51,011 nucleotides of DNA from an uncultured bacterium (GTDB lineage Bacteria; Margulisbacteria; Marinamargulisbacteria; SXXA01). The stretch spans positions 1 to 51,011 of the forward strand of contig CAIPHK010000007.1 of assembly GCA_903864835.1 (NCBI GenBank), in the 5' to 3' direction. Made by a program: the position numbers and the translations under genes. Shown here in pieces: positions 7,687 through 17,156 of this stretch (positions are counted from its first letter, which is position 1; each line of letters begins with the position of its first letter). The notes under the pieces were generated by a model that was not told where the DNA came from, did no database searches, and was given only the letters and a program-made list of their open reading frames with translations.

Positions 7687-8702
7687 TCCGCATCATCTTT
7701 ACATTAGTTGCCGTTCAACTTAAAAAATTTTTCCGACAGCCCGCAATATTGTTTTGGGCCATTGCGTTCCCTGTCGTTATCACATGGGTTCTTGGAGTTG
7801 CCTTTGACCATAATGGAAAAGCGGAACCGCTTAAGATCGGACTCGTAGGAGTGCTTCCCGATCCGTCCCCTCTTTCCGAACTCTCAGAGGTTAAATGGAT
7901 TCACGTTTCAACAGAAAACGACGTCCGAAAAGCCCTCCGCGAAGGATCATTTTCAGTATATATCACCACTTCCGGCACTACGCCGGTGGTTCACTATGAC
8001 CCTAAAAATTCAGATGCCAAGTTGACATATCTATCGTTAGAAAAACAATTAGCCGATCGTCGGGGTGGGTCAACATTGAAGATGGAGCCCATCACCCAAA
8101 AAGGCGCACGATATATCGACTTTTTACTTCCCGGGATGGCGGCGTTGAGCATTATGAATAGCTGTATTTGGGGGATCGGATGGGGCATTATTGAAATGCG
8201 GATGAAGAAAATGCTTCGTCGGATCATGGCGACCCCCATTCCGAAATCGGCGTTTCCCATTGCCCAGTTTATTAGTCGATATGTTGTTTCCTTATTCGAG
8301 CTCTTGGTTCTCTATGGATTTGCCCACTTTTATTTCGGAACATCCATCCAAGGAAGCATTTGGGGATTGATTGCAATGATCACAGCTGGTAACTTTGCAT
8401 TTGGCGGAATCGCATTAATGGTGGGATCTCGAACAGATAACACCACCGTCGGTAACGGCCTAATCAATGCGGTTACTCTACCCATGATGATACTGTCGGG
8501 TGTATTCTTCAGCTACCGAAATTTTCCAACGTGGGCTTGCGGAGTCATTCAATATCTTCCGCTCACATTGATCGCAGACTCATTTCGATTGATTTTTAAT
8601 GAACCGGTGGGAATTTCCGCCGTCGCATTACCGGTCTCTATTCTGGTAGTTACTGGAATTATTACAACAACAATGGGACTCCGAATGTTTAAATGGCATT
8701 AA
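7683..8702 (+). CDS. ABC-2 type permease
   Basis: The 339-aa membrane partner of the upstream ATPase. A hydrophobic segment near residues 18-40 is followed by a soluble extracytoplasmic domain (about 45-150), then five further hydrophobic segments. The last half carries the ABC-2 family pattern, including the stretch IMNSCIWGIGWGIIEMRMKK and the re-entrant MMILSGVFFSYRNFP just before the final helices. The exported substrate cannot be inferred. Its start overlaps the ATPase stop, and its stop lies within the first codons of the next gene, so all three genes are likely on one transcript. Confidence 0.9.
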   Translation: MIRIIFTLVAVQLKKFFRQPAILFWAIAFPVVITWVLGVAFDHNGKAEPLKIGLVGVLPDPSPLSELSEVKWIHVSTENDVRKALREGSFSVYITTSGTTPVVHYDPKNSDAKLTYLSLEKQLADRRGGSTLKMEPITQKGARYIDFLLPGMAALSIMNSCIWGIGWGIIEMRMKKMLRRIMATPIPKSAFPIAQFISRYVVSLFELLVLYGFAHFYFGTSIQGSIWGLIAMITAGNFAFGGIALMVGSRTDNTTVGNGLINAVTLPMMILSGVFFSYRNFPTWACGVIQYLPLTLIADSFRLIFNEPVGISAVALPVSILVVTGIITTTMGLRMFKWH

Positions 8703-11416
8703 GTAGTACAGAAACTCGCATTTCGCTGGTGGTGGAATTCGTCATCGGCAACAATCGCCAACTCATGTTGGGCATCGATGGTCGGTATGGCGATGAACCG
8801 TTACCGCTCGGTCTATCCAGCCTCATGCAGTTTCTTTATGGTCACGAATCACAGCTTAGCCCGTATGACGCCGATTTTTGCTACCTTTTGGCCAAATTGC
8901 TCAAAAAGGCGCAGATCGGCAATGATTTCAGGTACGTGGTGCCTTCAGAAACCGATATGGCAATATTTTTCTCAGCAGTCGTTGAGCAGCGAATTTCTGC
9001 CTTCTGGCGCAATTCTGAAGGACGAGTCAGCCCCCTTCGGGTCAATAGCGAATTTCCTATTTCGATCACGGTTGAGGATCAAAAAGGTAAACTCGTTTGT
9101 ACAATGATCGGTCGCGACGAATGGCTGAATCAACCCTCGGGATGGCTTACTTTCTCCGTCGATCGAAAACGAATTTGGTTTTGTAACGGGGTCGTCAGGA
9201 CCATGTTAACTCGGGAAATGGAACAATTCATCGGCCGTTTTCTCGATCATCCTAAAGTACATCTCAGTGGCAACGAAGCGACCAAATTTATTCAAAGTGT
9301 CTACAAACCCAATAAGTCCGCCATTATTTGGCAAGTTCGCGCGGACCTCAATCGATTTATTCCACATGAAGTTCACCCCGAACCCATTCTCAATATTGAT
9401 TACGAAAACGGAATGTTGACCCTTGAATTACGATACAAATACGGGAAATTCGAAATCACGCCCCACCATGATTCCCCGACAATTCCGTCACCCCGAGGCC
9501 CCATTAAGCGAATGGTGGACATGGAGGGTATTTTTCAATCGGATCTCATCGAATTATTCACAGAAAACAACATTCCTTTGGCATTGACGAGCCCGGGGGA
9601 TATCGCCAAGTTTTTTGACGTCTTGGTGCCGGAGCTCAAGAGTCGACGGTGGCAAGTTCGGTCCAGAGCACCGGAATTCAAGGTTAACCCAACGGCCCAC
9701 GAGATCAATTTTGCGTTATCTGGAAATTCATCCGATTGGTTCTACTTTGAACCCAATTGCACCATTGATGGTCAACAGTTTTCACTTCAAGAAATTGCGC
9801 GCCTGATTGTCGACAACCAAGGCTACGTTCAAACCGGTAGCGGATTTGTTCGGCTATCGGACCAAAGCCAAAAAGAATTAAAGTTACTCTCCGATAACGG
9901 CGCCTTGAGAGTCGGTAAAAAATTCAACGGTGCTGATATTTTGCCGTTAATTGCATCCACCTCCGTGTCCGGTACCGGAAAAGAAAGTGAATCCCTCGTC
10001 GATCGGCTTAAAAAGCTGCACAGTGTGGGCCACACTGATCCAGGACCGGCCTTTCAAGGAACGCTCCGGGATTATCAGCAATACGGGGTTAACTGGATGT
10101 ACTTTTTGTATCAAGCCGGTCTCGGCGGCGTATTGGCCGACGATATGGGTCTTGGCAAAACCGTCCAAACGATTGCATTCACCACCCGGGTCGAAGCGGA
10201 AGATCCAATATTGATCGTGGGTCCGACTAACGTTATTTATAACTGGCAACATGAACTTAAACAGTTTGTGCCCAAAGAAACAGTCCTGGTGTATACCGGG
10301 TCGAACCGCGAATCGTTAGCGGTTCAATTATTAAGAAAACGCTATGTTATTACATCGTATGGCGTCCTAAAAAACGACATCGAATTGCTCAAGCAGGTCC
10401 CGTTTTCAATTATTATTGCGGACGAAGCTCAGGCGCTTAAAAATCCGCTGACCCAAGTATCCAAAGCCATTAAACAACTCAATGGGCAATTCCGACTCGC
10501 GCTCAGCGGCACCCCCGTTGAAAATCACCTCATGGACTTATGGAATCTCTTTGACTTTGTAATGCCCGAGTATTTGGGTGGAAAAAAAGAATTTGATATC
10601 CAAATTAAAGACGAAGCCACCGATAAAATTCGAATGAAAATAAAGCCATTTATTTTACGGCGTGAAAAACGAGAAGTATTAAGTTCGCTACCTGAAAAAA
10701 CCGAAATCTTAATCAGGTGCCCCCTCACCGATGGTCAATCCGCGTTATATCGCACGATTCTTGAAGCGGCTAAAAAAGGAATTCGTGACAGCACCGGCAA
10801 AACCAAAAAGCTGAACATATTGACCTCGCTTCTTAAACTGCGACAGGTCTGTACCCACCCTCAATTATTACCTGAAATGTCCCATCTAGCGATTGAATCC
10901 GCAAAGTTTGATATCGCAAAGGAAAAAATTAGCGAATTGGTCGAGGAAGGCCATAAAGTGGTGTTGTTTTCACAGTTCACGAAGATGTTGGATATCTTCC
11001 AAAAATGGACCGAATCGGAGGGGCTATATACCGAACGCATCGACGGGAGTGTGACCGGACGAAATCGTCAGGACGCGGTGGATCGATTCCAAGAGTCGCA
11101 ATCGGCTGGAATTTTCTTAATTTCCCTCAAAGCCGGTGGCGTGGGGATCAACCTTACGGCCGCTGACTACGTCATTCACATTGACCCATGGTGGAACCCG
11201 GCCATTGAGTCGCAGGCAACCGACCGCGTCCATCGAATGGGGCAAAAGAACAAAGTATTCGTCTATAAGCTCATCGCCGAGGGAACCATTGAAGAAAAAA
11301 TCGCCGAGCTTCAAGAAACAAAACGAGAGTTGCTTGCTAGCGTAATAGATATTGATTCAATCAACGAAAAACAAATTGATTTGGATGAAATTCAGGCGAT
11401 TTTGATGGAGTCTTAA
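8693..11416 (+). CDS. SNF2/Swi2-family DNA-dependent ATPase (bacterial RapA-like helicase)
   Basis: A 907-aa superfamily 2 ATPase. The N-terminal half (1-450) is a bacterial SNF2-associated region without clear motifs. The motor begins near residue 460 with a DYQQYGVNWM Q-motif. It continues with Walker A DDMGLGKT (about 480), the Walker B box as DEAQ (about 577) and SGTPVENHLMDLW. The helicase C lobe has LFSQFTKMLDI (about 755), the KAGGVGINLTAADYVIH motif and the arginine finger region DRVHRMGQ. Such proteins translocate on duplex DNA and remodel DNA-protein complexes. The ATG lies inside the end of the ABC permease gene (10-nt overlap). It ends with a SNF2-typical tail, so it appears complete. 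Confidence 0.93.
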   Translation: MALSSTETRISLVVEFVIGNNRQLMLGIDGRYGDEPLPLGLSSLMQFLYGHESQLSPYDADFCYLLAKLLKKAQIGNDFRYVVPSETDMAIFFSAVVEQRISAFWRNSEGRVSPLRVNSEFPISITVEDQKGKLVCTMIGRDEWLNQPSGWLTFSVDRKRIWFCNGVVRTMLTREMEQFIGRFLDHPKVHLSGNEATKFIQSVYKPNKSAIIWQVRADLNRFIPHEVHPEPILNIDYENGMLTLELRYKYGKFEITPHHDSPTIPSPRGPIKRMVDMEGIFQSDLIELFTENNIPLALTSPGDIAKFFDVLVPELKSRRWQVRSRAPEFKVNPTAHEINFALSGNSSDWFYFEPNCTIDGQQFSLQEIARLIVDNQGYVQTGSGFVRLSDQSQKELKLLSDNGALRVGKKFNGADILPLIASTSVSGTGKESESLVDRLKKLHSVGHTDPGPAFQGTLRDYQQYGVNWMYFLYQAGLGGVLADDMGLGKTVQTIAFTTRVEAEDPILIVGPTNVIYNWQHELKQFVPKETVLVYTGSNRESLAVQLLRKRYVITSYGVLKNDIELLKQVPFSIIIADEAQALKNPLTQVSKAIKQLNGQFRLALSGTPVENHLMDLWNLFDFVMPEYLGGKKEFDIQIKDEATDKIRMKIKPFILRREKREVLSSLPEKTEILIRCPLTDGQSALYRTILEAAKKGIRDSTGKTKKLNILTSLLKLRQVCTHPQLLPEMSHLAIESAKFDIAKEKISELVEEGHKVVLFSQFTKMLDIFQKWTESEGLYTERIDGSVTGRNRQDAVDRFQESQSAGIFLISLKAGGVGINLTAADYVIHIDPWWNPAIESQATDRVHRMGQKNKVFVYKLIAEGTIEEKIAELQETKRELLASVIDIDSINEKQIDLDEIQAILMES

Positions 11417-11435
11417 CTCACCCCCGCGTCCCCCT

Positions 11436-11528
11436 GTCATTCCCGCGAAAGCGGGAATCCCATCGTAGGACGCCATTCACTATTAGGACTCCATTCACTC
11501 CCGGGATCCCCGCTTTCGTGGGGATGAC
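11436..11528. repeat. REP/MITE-like palindromic intergenic repeat
   Basis: GTCATTCCCGCGAAAGCGGG begins a hairpin at 11436. The 3' end (GGGATCCCCGCTTTCGTGGGG, then ATGAC) is an imperfect inverted copy of the 5' end. The element is about 93 bp and fills most of the gap between the SNF2 gene and proS. The GTCATTCCCGCG...CGGGAATC motif is a widespread intergenic repeat in proteobacteria. It could also stop transcription between the two genes. Confidence 0.7.
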
Positions 11529-11549
11529 CATTTACAAAAGGACATTCCA

Positions 11550-13250
11550 ATGAAATACAGCCAACTACTCATCCCAACCCTTAAAGAAACCCCCAAAGAT
11601 GCCGAAGTCGTTAGTCATCAGTTGATGGTTCGGGCGGGTATGATCCGGAAAGTGGCCGCCGGTCTCTATTCATATCTTCCCTTGGGACTACGGGTGATTC
11701 GAAAATTTGAAGCCATTGTCCGTGAAGAGATGAATCAATCCGGTGCCCAAGAAGTATTTTTGCCTTCGGTGATTCCCGGTGAGTTGTGGCAAGAGTCCGG
11801 CCGTTGGGATCATTATGGTAAAGAATTGCTCCGGATTAAGGATCGCCATGGGAATGAATTTTGCTATGGGCCGACGCATGAAGAAGTCATTACGGATTTG
11901 GTAAGGCAAACAATCCGATCGTATCGGGAACTTCCGGTCAATTTATACCAAATCCAAACAAAGTTCAGAGACGAAATCCGGCCTCGATTTGGACTCATGC
12001 GGGGGCGAGAATTCACCATGAAAGATGCCTATAGCTTTCATACGTCTTGGGAAAGTCTCGACACCACCTATGATGCGATGCGAGATACCTACAATGCCAT
12101 CTTTAATCGGTGTGGACTTAAATTCAAAATGGTTCAAGCCGATAGCGGTGCCATTGGTGGGAATTTTTCTGCTGAATTTATGGTACTTGCCCAAACCGGC
12201 GAAGACGCAATTATTTGTTGTGCGTCCTGCGGATACGCAGCCAATGTCGAAGCCGCAGAATTAGTAGGCCCAGAACATCCGAAATCCCAGGTCATTCCTG
12301 TTGCCGAGGCCATAGAAACACCCGGAAAAAAATCCGTCGCTCAGGTCAGTGAATTCCTTAACATTTTACCGAGTGGTGTCCTAAAAACAATGGTCTATCA
12401 AGCGGATGGTCAAACGGTACTTGTGGTCCTCCCGGGGGACCGAGAAGTGAATGAAATTAAGCTCAAAAAAGTGCTCAAGTGTGAAACCGTCGGCCTAGTG
12501 GATCCTGCGGAGGTTGCCAAAAAGTTACCAGGGAATCATCCCGGCTATATCGGCCCGGTTGGTATCATCACCGTGCCGATTATTTTGGACCGATCCGTCT
12601 TAAATAACACACCCTATGTCGTGGGGGGAAATGCGGTCGGAATCCATCTCCAAAACACGGTTGTAGGACGAGATTTTTCAGCGCAGACGGTGGCCGACGT
12701 GGTCAATGCTGCCGCTGGGGATCAGTGTTCCCATTGTGATACCGGTGTCTATGAAATTCACCGCGGAATTGAAACTGGGCATATCTTTAAGTTGGGAACC
12801 AAATATTCTGAAGCGATGAGCTGTACCTATACGGCAGAAGACGGAACGCCCCAGCCGATGGTCATGGGATGTTATGGGATCGGAATCGGACGGACCGTTG
12901 CCGCTGCAATTGAACAGAATCATGATAATGCGGGAATTGTTTGGCCGTCGGCACTTGCCCCATTTCAAGTCTCGATTATCGTCACCAATGGGACTGATCC
13001 GGGGTTTATCGAGGTTGGGAACCAACTCTATTCTCAGCTATCTGGAAAATTCGACGTTTTGCTCGATGATCGCACCGAATCCGCTGGAATCAAATTTAAA
13101 GACAACGATCTGATCGGGATCCCCTACCAAATCATTATCGGAAAAAAATGGGCAGAAGACCAAAAAGTAGAGATCAAAACCCGGAAAACAAAGCATATCG
13201 AATTACTGTCCCTTGACCAGGTCACTGATTATTTGGCAGCATTGACCTAA
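11550..13250 (+). CDS. proS: Prolyl-tRNA synthetase
   Basis: A class II aminoacyl-tRNA synthetase of 566 aa that charges tRNA-Pro in the cytoplasm. Class II motif 2 is FRDEIRPRFGLMRGREF (about residues 138-154). The insertion (editing) domain of the bacterial type lies between about 220 and 390 and clears Ala-tRNA-Pro. Motif 3 is MGCYGIGIGRTVAAAIEQ (about 430), and the C-terminal anticodon-binding domain ends the protein. Length matches the usual bacterial form of about 570 residues. The ATG has an AAAAGGA site 6-8 nt upstream. The stop codon overlaps the next start (TAATG). Confidence 0.97.
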   Translation: MKYSQLLIPTLKETPKDAEVVSHQLMVRAGMIRKVAAGLYSYLPLGLRVIRKFEAIVREEMNQSGAQEVFLPSVIPGELWQESGRWDHYGKELLRIKDRHGNEFCYGPTHEEVITDLVRQTIRSYRELPVNLYQIQTKFRDEIRPRFGLMRGREFTMKDAYSFHTSWESLDTTYDAMRDTYNAIFNRCGLKFKMVQADSGAIGGNFSAEFMVLAQTGEDAIICCASCGYAANVEAAELVGPEHPKSQVIPVAEAIETPGKKSVAQVSEFLNILPSGVLKTMVYQADGQTVLVVLPGDREVNEIKLKKVLKCETVGLVDPAEVAKKLPGNHPGYIGPVGIITVPIILDRSVLNNTPYVVGGNAVGIHLQNTVVGRDFSAQTVADVVNAAAGDQCSHCDTGVYEIHRGIETGHIFKLGTKYSEAMSCTYTAEDGTPQPMVMGCYGIGIGRTVAAAIEQNHDNAGIVWPSALAPFQVSIIVTNGTDPGFIEVGNQLYSQLSGKFDVLLDDRTESAGIKFKDNDLIGIPYQIIIGKKWAEDQKVEIKTRKTKHIELLSLDQVTDYLAALT

Positions 13251-13921
13251 TGGATCCCGCAATTATTCCCGGCATATTATTGATGATTTTGCTGATCTTC
13301 GGATCCTCTGGCAAGCCGCCAGTGGGCAGTGTGTCTGCGCCAGTGGCCCTGGAATCCTTTGACGATCACCCTACCCTCGATGTGGAGTCAGTCAATCCTC
13401 TGGACGACTCTGATTATCGTGTCATTTATTCATTTATTACTCAAAAATATACACGAATCCCCTCTGCCGATGCGGAGTTGATTGCCCGAAATTTAGTTGC
13501 CTACGGAAGAGAAATTCAAGTCGACCCTAAATTTGGGGCCGCATTGATCGCGAGAGAATCCGCATTTAATAAAGTCGCCATTAGTTCAACGGGGGCCAAA
13601 GGCCTAGGACAAATCAAAGATTTTAATTTTAAGAGCCTGAACATCGAAAACCCGTATGATATTCAGCAGAACACCCGGGGAACGTTGTCGTATATAAAAT
13701 ATCAATTGAACCAGTGGAAGACAGAATCTAAAAAAACGTCGCTAGCGTTAGCCAGCTATTTTAAAGGCTATTCTGCCGTGACGAAGACCAACAAAATGGT
13801 GGATCCCACAACCAAAGGGTACGTTAAAGATATTATTGTCAATTACGATCGCCTCAATCAAATGAAGGCGGTGGCGATGGTTACGTCTCAGAATTCGAAG
13901 TATTCAGACGTAATACGCTGA
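13250..13921 (+). CDS. SLT-type lytic transglycosylase
   Basis: A 223-aa protein that should cleave peptidoglycan glycan strands in the periplasm. A hydrophobic N-terminus (residues 3-18, IIPGILLMILLIFGSS) acts as signal peptide or anchor. The goose-lysozyme-like SLT domain follows from about residue 85. Its catalytic Glu is in LIARESAFN, with the family's STGAKGLGQI motif and the NPYDIQQNTRGTLSYI segment that completes the fold. The gene is coupled to proS through a TAATG overlap. It is shorter than the large soluble transglycosylases, so it resembles the MltC/EmtA-like small catalytic type. Confidence 0.88.
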   Translation: MDPAIIPGILLMILLIFGSSGKPPVGSVSAPVALESFDDHPTLDVESVNPLDDSDYRVIYSFITQKYTRIPSADAELIARNLVAYGREIQVDPKFGAALIARESAFNKVAISSTGAKGLGQIKDFNFKSLNIENPYDIQQNTRGTLSYIKYQLNQWKTESKKTSLALASYFKGYSAVTKTNKMVDPTTKGYVKDIIVNYDRLNQMKAVAMVTSQNSKYSDVIR

Positions 13922-13955
13922 CTCCACGAGACTCATTGGGGGCCTTATATTCGCA

Positions 13956-14921
13956 ATGATTATAAAATGTGCAGCCTATAAAAATGGCGAGCTAATTGGG
14001 GATGTGGCTATTGATAATATTAGCGACGTCATCACGCAGCCGGATACGTTTATATGGATGGGGCTGCATGAGCCTGAAGAGGCCCTACTGACCAAGATTC
14101 AGGAAGAATTTGGACTGCACCATTTGGCAATTGACGATGCCCGAAACGCATCCCAACGGTCTAAAATTGAGCAGTATGGAGACTCGCTATTTATCGTTGT
14201 CAAAACGGTGCAAGGGGATGGGTCTAAAATCGAAACCGGTGAAACCCATTTTTTTGTGGGTAAGAATTTTTTGGTGTCATTGCGACATGGCGAAAGAACC
14301 GGGTATTCATCCATCCGGGATCATTGGGAAAATAACCCTAAGCTTTTAAAAAAGGGACCGGGATTTGTGTTGTACACCATACTGGACTTTGTGGTCGATC
14401 GGTACCGAGATACGATAATCCAATTTGAAACGGAATTTGATCAGTTAGAAAGCGATATATTTAAAGGAGAATTTGACCGAATCGCCATCGCTCAATTTTA
14501 CGATTTGAAACGGAGATTGCTTCATTTAAGGAGTGCAGCGATACCCGTTGAAGACATTTGCCATCAACTGATGAGATTTCATGACGATATTATCCCAAAA
14601 GAACTACGGGTGTATTTTCGGGATATTCAGGATCACGCAGCCCAAGTGGTAACGATGACGGAGAGTCTCCGGGAGATGATTTCATCCGCCATCCAGGTTA
14701 ATTTGGGGGTTGTAGCGATGATTCAAAATGATGTGGTTAAGCGGCTGGCAGGATGGGCGGCCATTTTGGCTATCCCGACAGTGATTTTTAGTTTATACGG
14801 AATGAACTTTTCGGCAATGCCGGAATTGCATTGGCGGTTCGGATACCCCGCAGTCTTAGCTGTCACACTCGCCTGTAGTGTGGCGTTATATCAAAAACTG
14901 AAGCGATCCGGCTGGGTTTAA
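13956..14921 (+). CDS. corA: CorA-family magnesium/divalent cation channel
   Basis: A 321-aa inner-membrane divalent cation channel. The large cytoplasmic domain is followed by two C-terminal transmembrane helices. The signature YGMNF, which forms the selectivity filter at the first helix end, is at about residues 281-285. It is followed by the MPELHWRFGYP periplasmic loop and a short positively charged tail. Cytoplasmic helix patterns (FETEFDQLESDIF, YDLKRRLLHLR) match the family. The family transports Mg2+, Co2+ or Ni2+; the sequence does not decide which. It begins 34 bp after the transglycosylase gene. Confidence 0.93.
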   Translation: MIIKCAAYKNGELIGDVAIDNISDVITQPDTFIWMGLHEPEEALLTKIQEEFGLHHLAIDDARNASQRSKIEQYGDSLFIVVKTVQGDGSKIETGETHFFVGKNFLVSLRHGERTGYSSIRDHWENNPKLLKKGPGFVLYTILDFVVDRYRDTIIQFETEFDQLESDIFKGEFDRIAIAQFYDLKRRLLHLRSAAIPVEDICHQLMRFHDDIIPKELRVYFRDIQDHAAQVVTMTESLREMISSAIQVNLGVVAMIQNDVVKRLAGWAAILAIPTVIFSLYGMNFSAMPELHWRFGYPAVLAVTLACSVALYQKLKRSGWV

Positions 14922-14925
14922 ATGC

Positions 14926-14947
14926 GGGGCGAAAAATATTTCACCCC
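14926..14947. terminator. Hairpin between convergent corA and epimerase genes
   Basis: GGGG-C-GAAA / TTTC-A-CCCC forms a 9-bp stem with one mismatch and a 4-nt loop. It lies in the 43-bp gap between converging genes, where a bidirectional terminator is expected, but no strong T-run follows. Confidence 0.45.
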
Positions 14948-14964
14948 TACATAAATCCAACAAA

Positions 14965-15924
14965 TTATTTATTATTAATCTGCTTCGAAATCCACTCGTA
15001 AGTCAGCTTTAAGCCATCCTCTAACGATACTTTCGGTTCCCAGTTCAGTACCTCACGCAGTAGCGTGTTGTCACTATTGCGTCCCCGAACCCCTTGCGGT
15101 TTGGTCAAATCATGCCGACGGTGAATCGTCTTTCCTGAAATTTTCGACACAATATCCACCAACTCATTAATCGAAATCATCCGATCCTGACCGAGGTTAA
15201 TCGGATCGTGAAAGTCAGACTGCATCAATCGATAGATCCCCTCAACACAATCATCGACATAGCAATACGAGCGAGTTTGTAACCCATCACCCCAGACCTC
15301 GATAGTATCCCCATCTGCGGCCATCGCAATTTTTCGACATATCGCAGCCGGAGACTTCTCTCTACCCCCGTCATACGTCCCTAAAGGGCCAAAGATATTA
15401 TGGAATCTAACTGAATAGGTCGCCATGCCATAATCTTCCATATAATGCCGACACGCCCGCTCGGTATACAATTTTTCCCAACCGTATCCATCCTCCGCAT
15501 CGGCTGGATAGGCTTGCTCTTCTTTAAGGGGTTGAATATCCGGTGACTTTTGCAAATACCCAGGATAAATACACGCCGATGACGTATATAGATATTTTTT
15601 AATATTATTCAACCGTGCCGCTTCAAGCATATGAATATTGATCAACGTATTATCGTGCACAATCAGGGCTTTGTTACTTTCAATAAACCCGATTCCACCC
15701 ATATTGGCGGCAAGATTGTAGACCTGATCCATCCCACGAACCGCCTGTAGACAGGCATCCCAACGCCGAAGGTCTAATATTTCAAATTCATCGGCCCGCG
15801 TTGCTGCATACTCTGGATGAACAATATCGACGCCCCGAACATAGTAGCCTTTTGACTTAAGTTCATTAACCAAATGATGGCCAATAAAGCCACCCGCACC
15901 CGTTACCAATACTTTTGTTGTCAT
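14965..15924 (-). CDS. GDP-mannose 3,5-epimerase-like NAD-dependent sugar epimerase
   Basis: A 319-aa extended short-chain dehydrogenase. The NAD-binding motif is GAGGFIGHH (9-17). The active site has Cys118 in SSACIYP and the Tyr147/Lys151 pair (YGWEK). NLAANMGGIGFIESN, the HNIFGPLGTYDGGREKSPAA segment and RSYCYVDDCVEGI match GDP-mannose 3,5-epimerase, known best from plant ascorbate synthesis. Bacterial homologues act on nucleotide sugars for surface polysaccharides. Preservation of the catalytic Cys argues for true epimerisation rather than simple dehydration. It could instead act on another GDP-hexose or heptose. A GGGGAG site precedes the ATG. It stands alone, not in a visible sugar operon. 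Confidence 0.85.
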   Translation of the reverse strand: MTTKVLVTGAGGFIGHHLVNELKSKGYYVRGVDIVHPEYAATRADEFEILDLRRWDACLQAVRGMDQVYNLAANMGGIGFIESNKALIVHDNTLINIHMLEAARLNNIKKYLYTSSACIYPGYLQKSPDIQPLKEEQAYPADAEDGYGWEKLYTERACRHYMEDYGMATYSVRFHNIFGPLGTYDGGREKSPAAICRKIAMAADGDTIEVWGDGLQTRSYCYVDDCVEGIYRLMQSDFHDPINLGQDRMISINELVDIVSKISGKTIHRRHDLTKPQGVRGRNSDNTLLREVLNWEPKVSLEDGLKLTYEWISKQINNK

Positions 15925-15996
15925 GCCAAACTCCCCAATATAATGATACAGAAGAACGGATTAAACTGGAGCCTCAAAGCGATGTCAAACCCATGT

Positions 15997-17100
15997 CTAT
16001 CGCCTCATTTTAATCCGGCGATTTTTGATCCGAATTTTGGCCAAATGTTCGAGGGACCAATCCCGACGAACCTGATTTCCAAACAATGTAATAATCAGCC
16101 AAAACACAACGATACTGACCCCCAAGGCGCTGCGAAGGTCAGTTCCGATCAAATTAAATGGAATATGCATTCCCGGCAGCAACAAATAAAGCAATACGGT
16201 AGTGGCCAATGAAATCCCAGACAGAAAAAATACCTTATGGGACTCAACCAAAGACATCAAGAATAAGGTAAACCCAAAGGACAACCAATAACACATTCCC
16301 GCCTCTATACCCAAAATCAACGACAGTATAATCGGGACCAAGGGGGCCACAATCCAGGATGACTTCCGAAAATTGAACTTGGTGAGATAAATCGCCAAAA
16401 ATACCCCGACAAAAAGTCCAGGGAGCGCAAAAAAATACTGAATGAGGAGTCCCGACGGCAATAGAATCCGTAACACCACTTGAGATGCAATTTGCCCACA
16501 AGTAAATACGGCAATGGGCAACACCAACACCATCGCGGATCGGGCCATCCCTTTCATATAGAGATGGGGAGAAAACCACCAGTCCCATAAGACAATCACA
16601 CCCATTAAAAGCAACAAGACAATCAAGAGGTAATCGTAATCCACGGTGGATATCCCAAATGCGATTAAGGCCACTCCCGAAATAACGACCAACGGCAACA
16701 TATATTTATTGGGGCGATCTGTCTCATTAAGAATCAGGAAGCCCAGCCCTAGAAACGCGATGGACAACACCATTAACCCTTTATAGTTGCGAAATGCAAC
16801 GTCCCCAATCCACGGCAAAAGGTTTAAGCCATAAAATACGCCCCAGACCAAAACGCAAGGCACCACGAGGCCCAGGGTAACCTGTACCCAATTCGACAAT
16901 TGATAATTACTTCTGAGTCGTCGCAATCCATCGGAGTGAGGCAACGCCCATCGGATGATTGCAATTCCAACCCCCACACCCAATCCAATAAATCGGCCTT
17001 TGAGGCCTAAGCTCCCGGCAAGAACAGCGATCATTATTGCCGCCCAAATGGGAACCGTAAGAGGTGTGATTTTTTTTAAGATGCCATCAATTTTGGACAT
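15997..17100 (-). CDS. Polytopic membrane protein of unknown function (about 10 TM)
   Basis: A 367-aa protein dominated by hydrophobic segments (about ten predicted membrane helices), with a basic C-terminal tail (KIRIKNRRIKMRR) that should lie in the cytoplasm. I see no catalytic motif and no known transporter signature. It follows the small membrane protein and MarR genes on the same strand. It could be a transporter or a lipid-linked enzyme; I make no call. Confidence 0.75.
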   Translation of the reverse strand: MSKIDGILKKITPLTVPIWAAIMIAVLAGSLGLKGRFIGLGVGVGIAIIRWALPHSDGLRRLRSNYQLSNWVQVTLGLVVPCVLVWGVFYGLNLLPWIGDVAFRNYKGLMVLSIAFLGLGFLILNETDRPNKYMLPLVVISGVALIAFGISTVDYDYLLIVLLLLMGVIVLWDWWFSPHLYMKGMARSAMVLVLPIAVFTCGQIASQVVLRILLPSGLLIQYFFALPGLFVGVFLAIYLTKFNFRKSSWIVAPLVPIILSLILGIEAGMCYWLSFGFTLFLMSLVESHKVFFLSGISLATTVLLYLLLPGMHIPFNLIGTDLRSALGVSIVVFWLIITLFGNQVRRDWSLEHLAKIRIKNRRIKMRR

Positions 17101-17156
17101 CGGGCTATTGTATAGTGCTTAAGTAGTTCCGTGAATGACGTCTAACTGTGGTCGAG

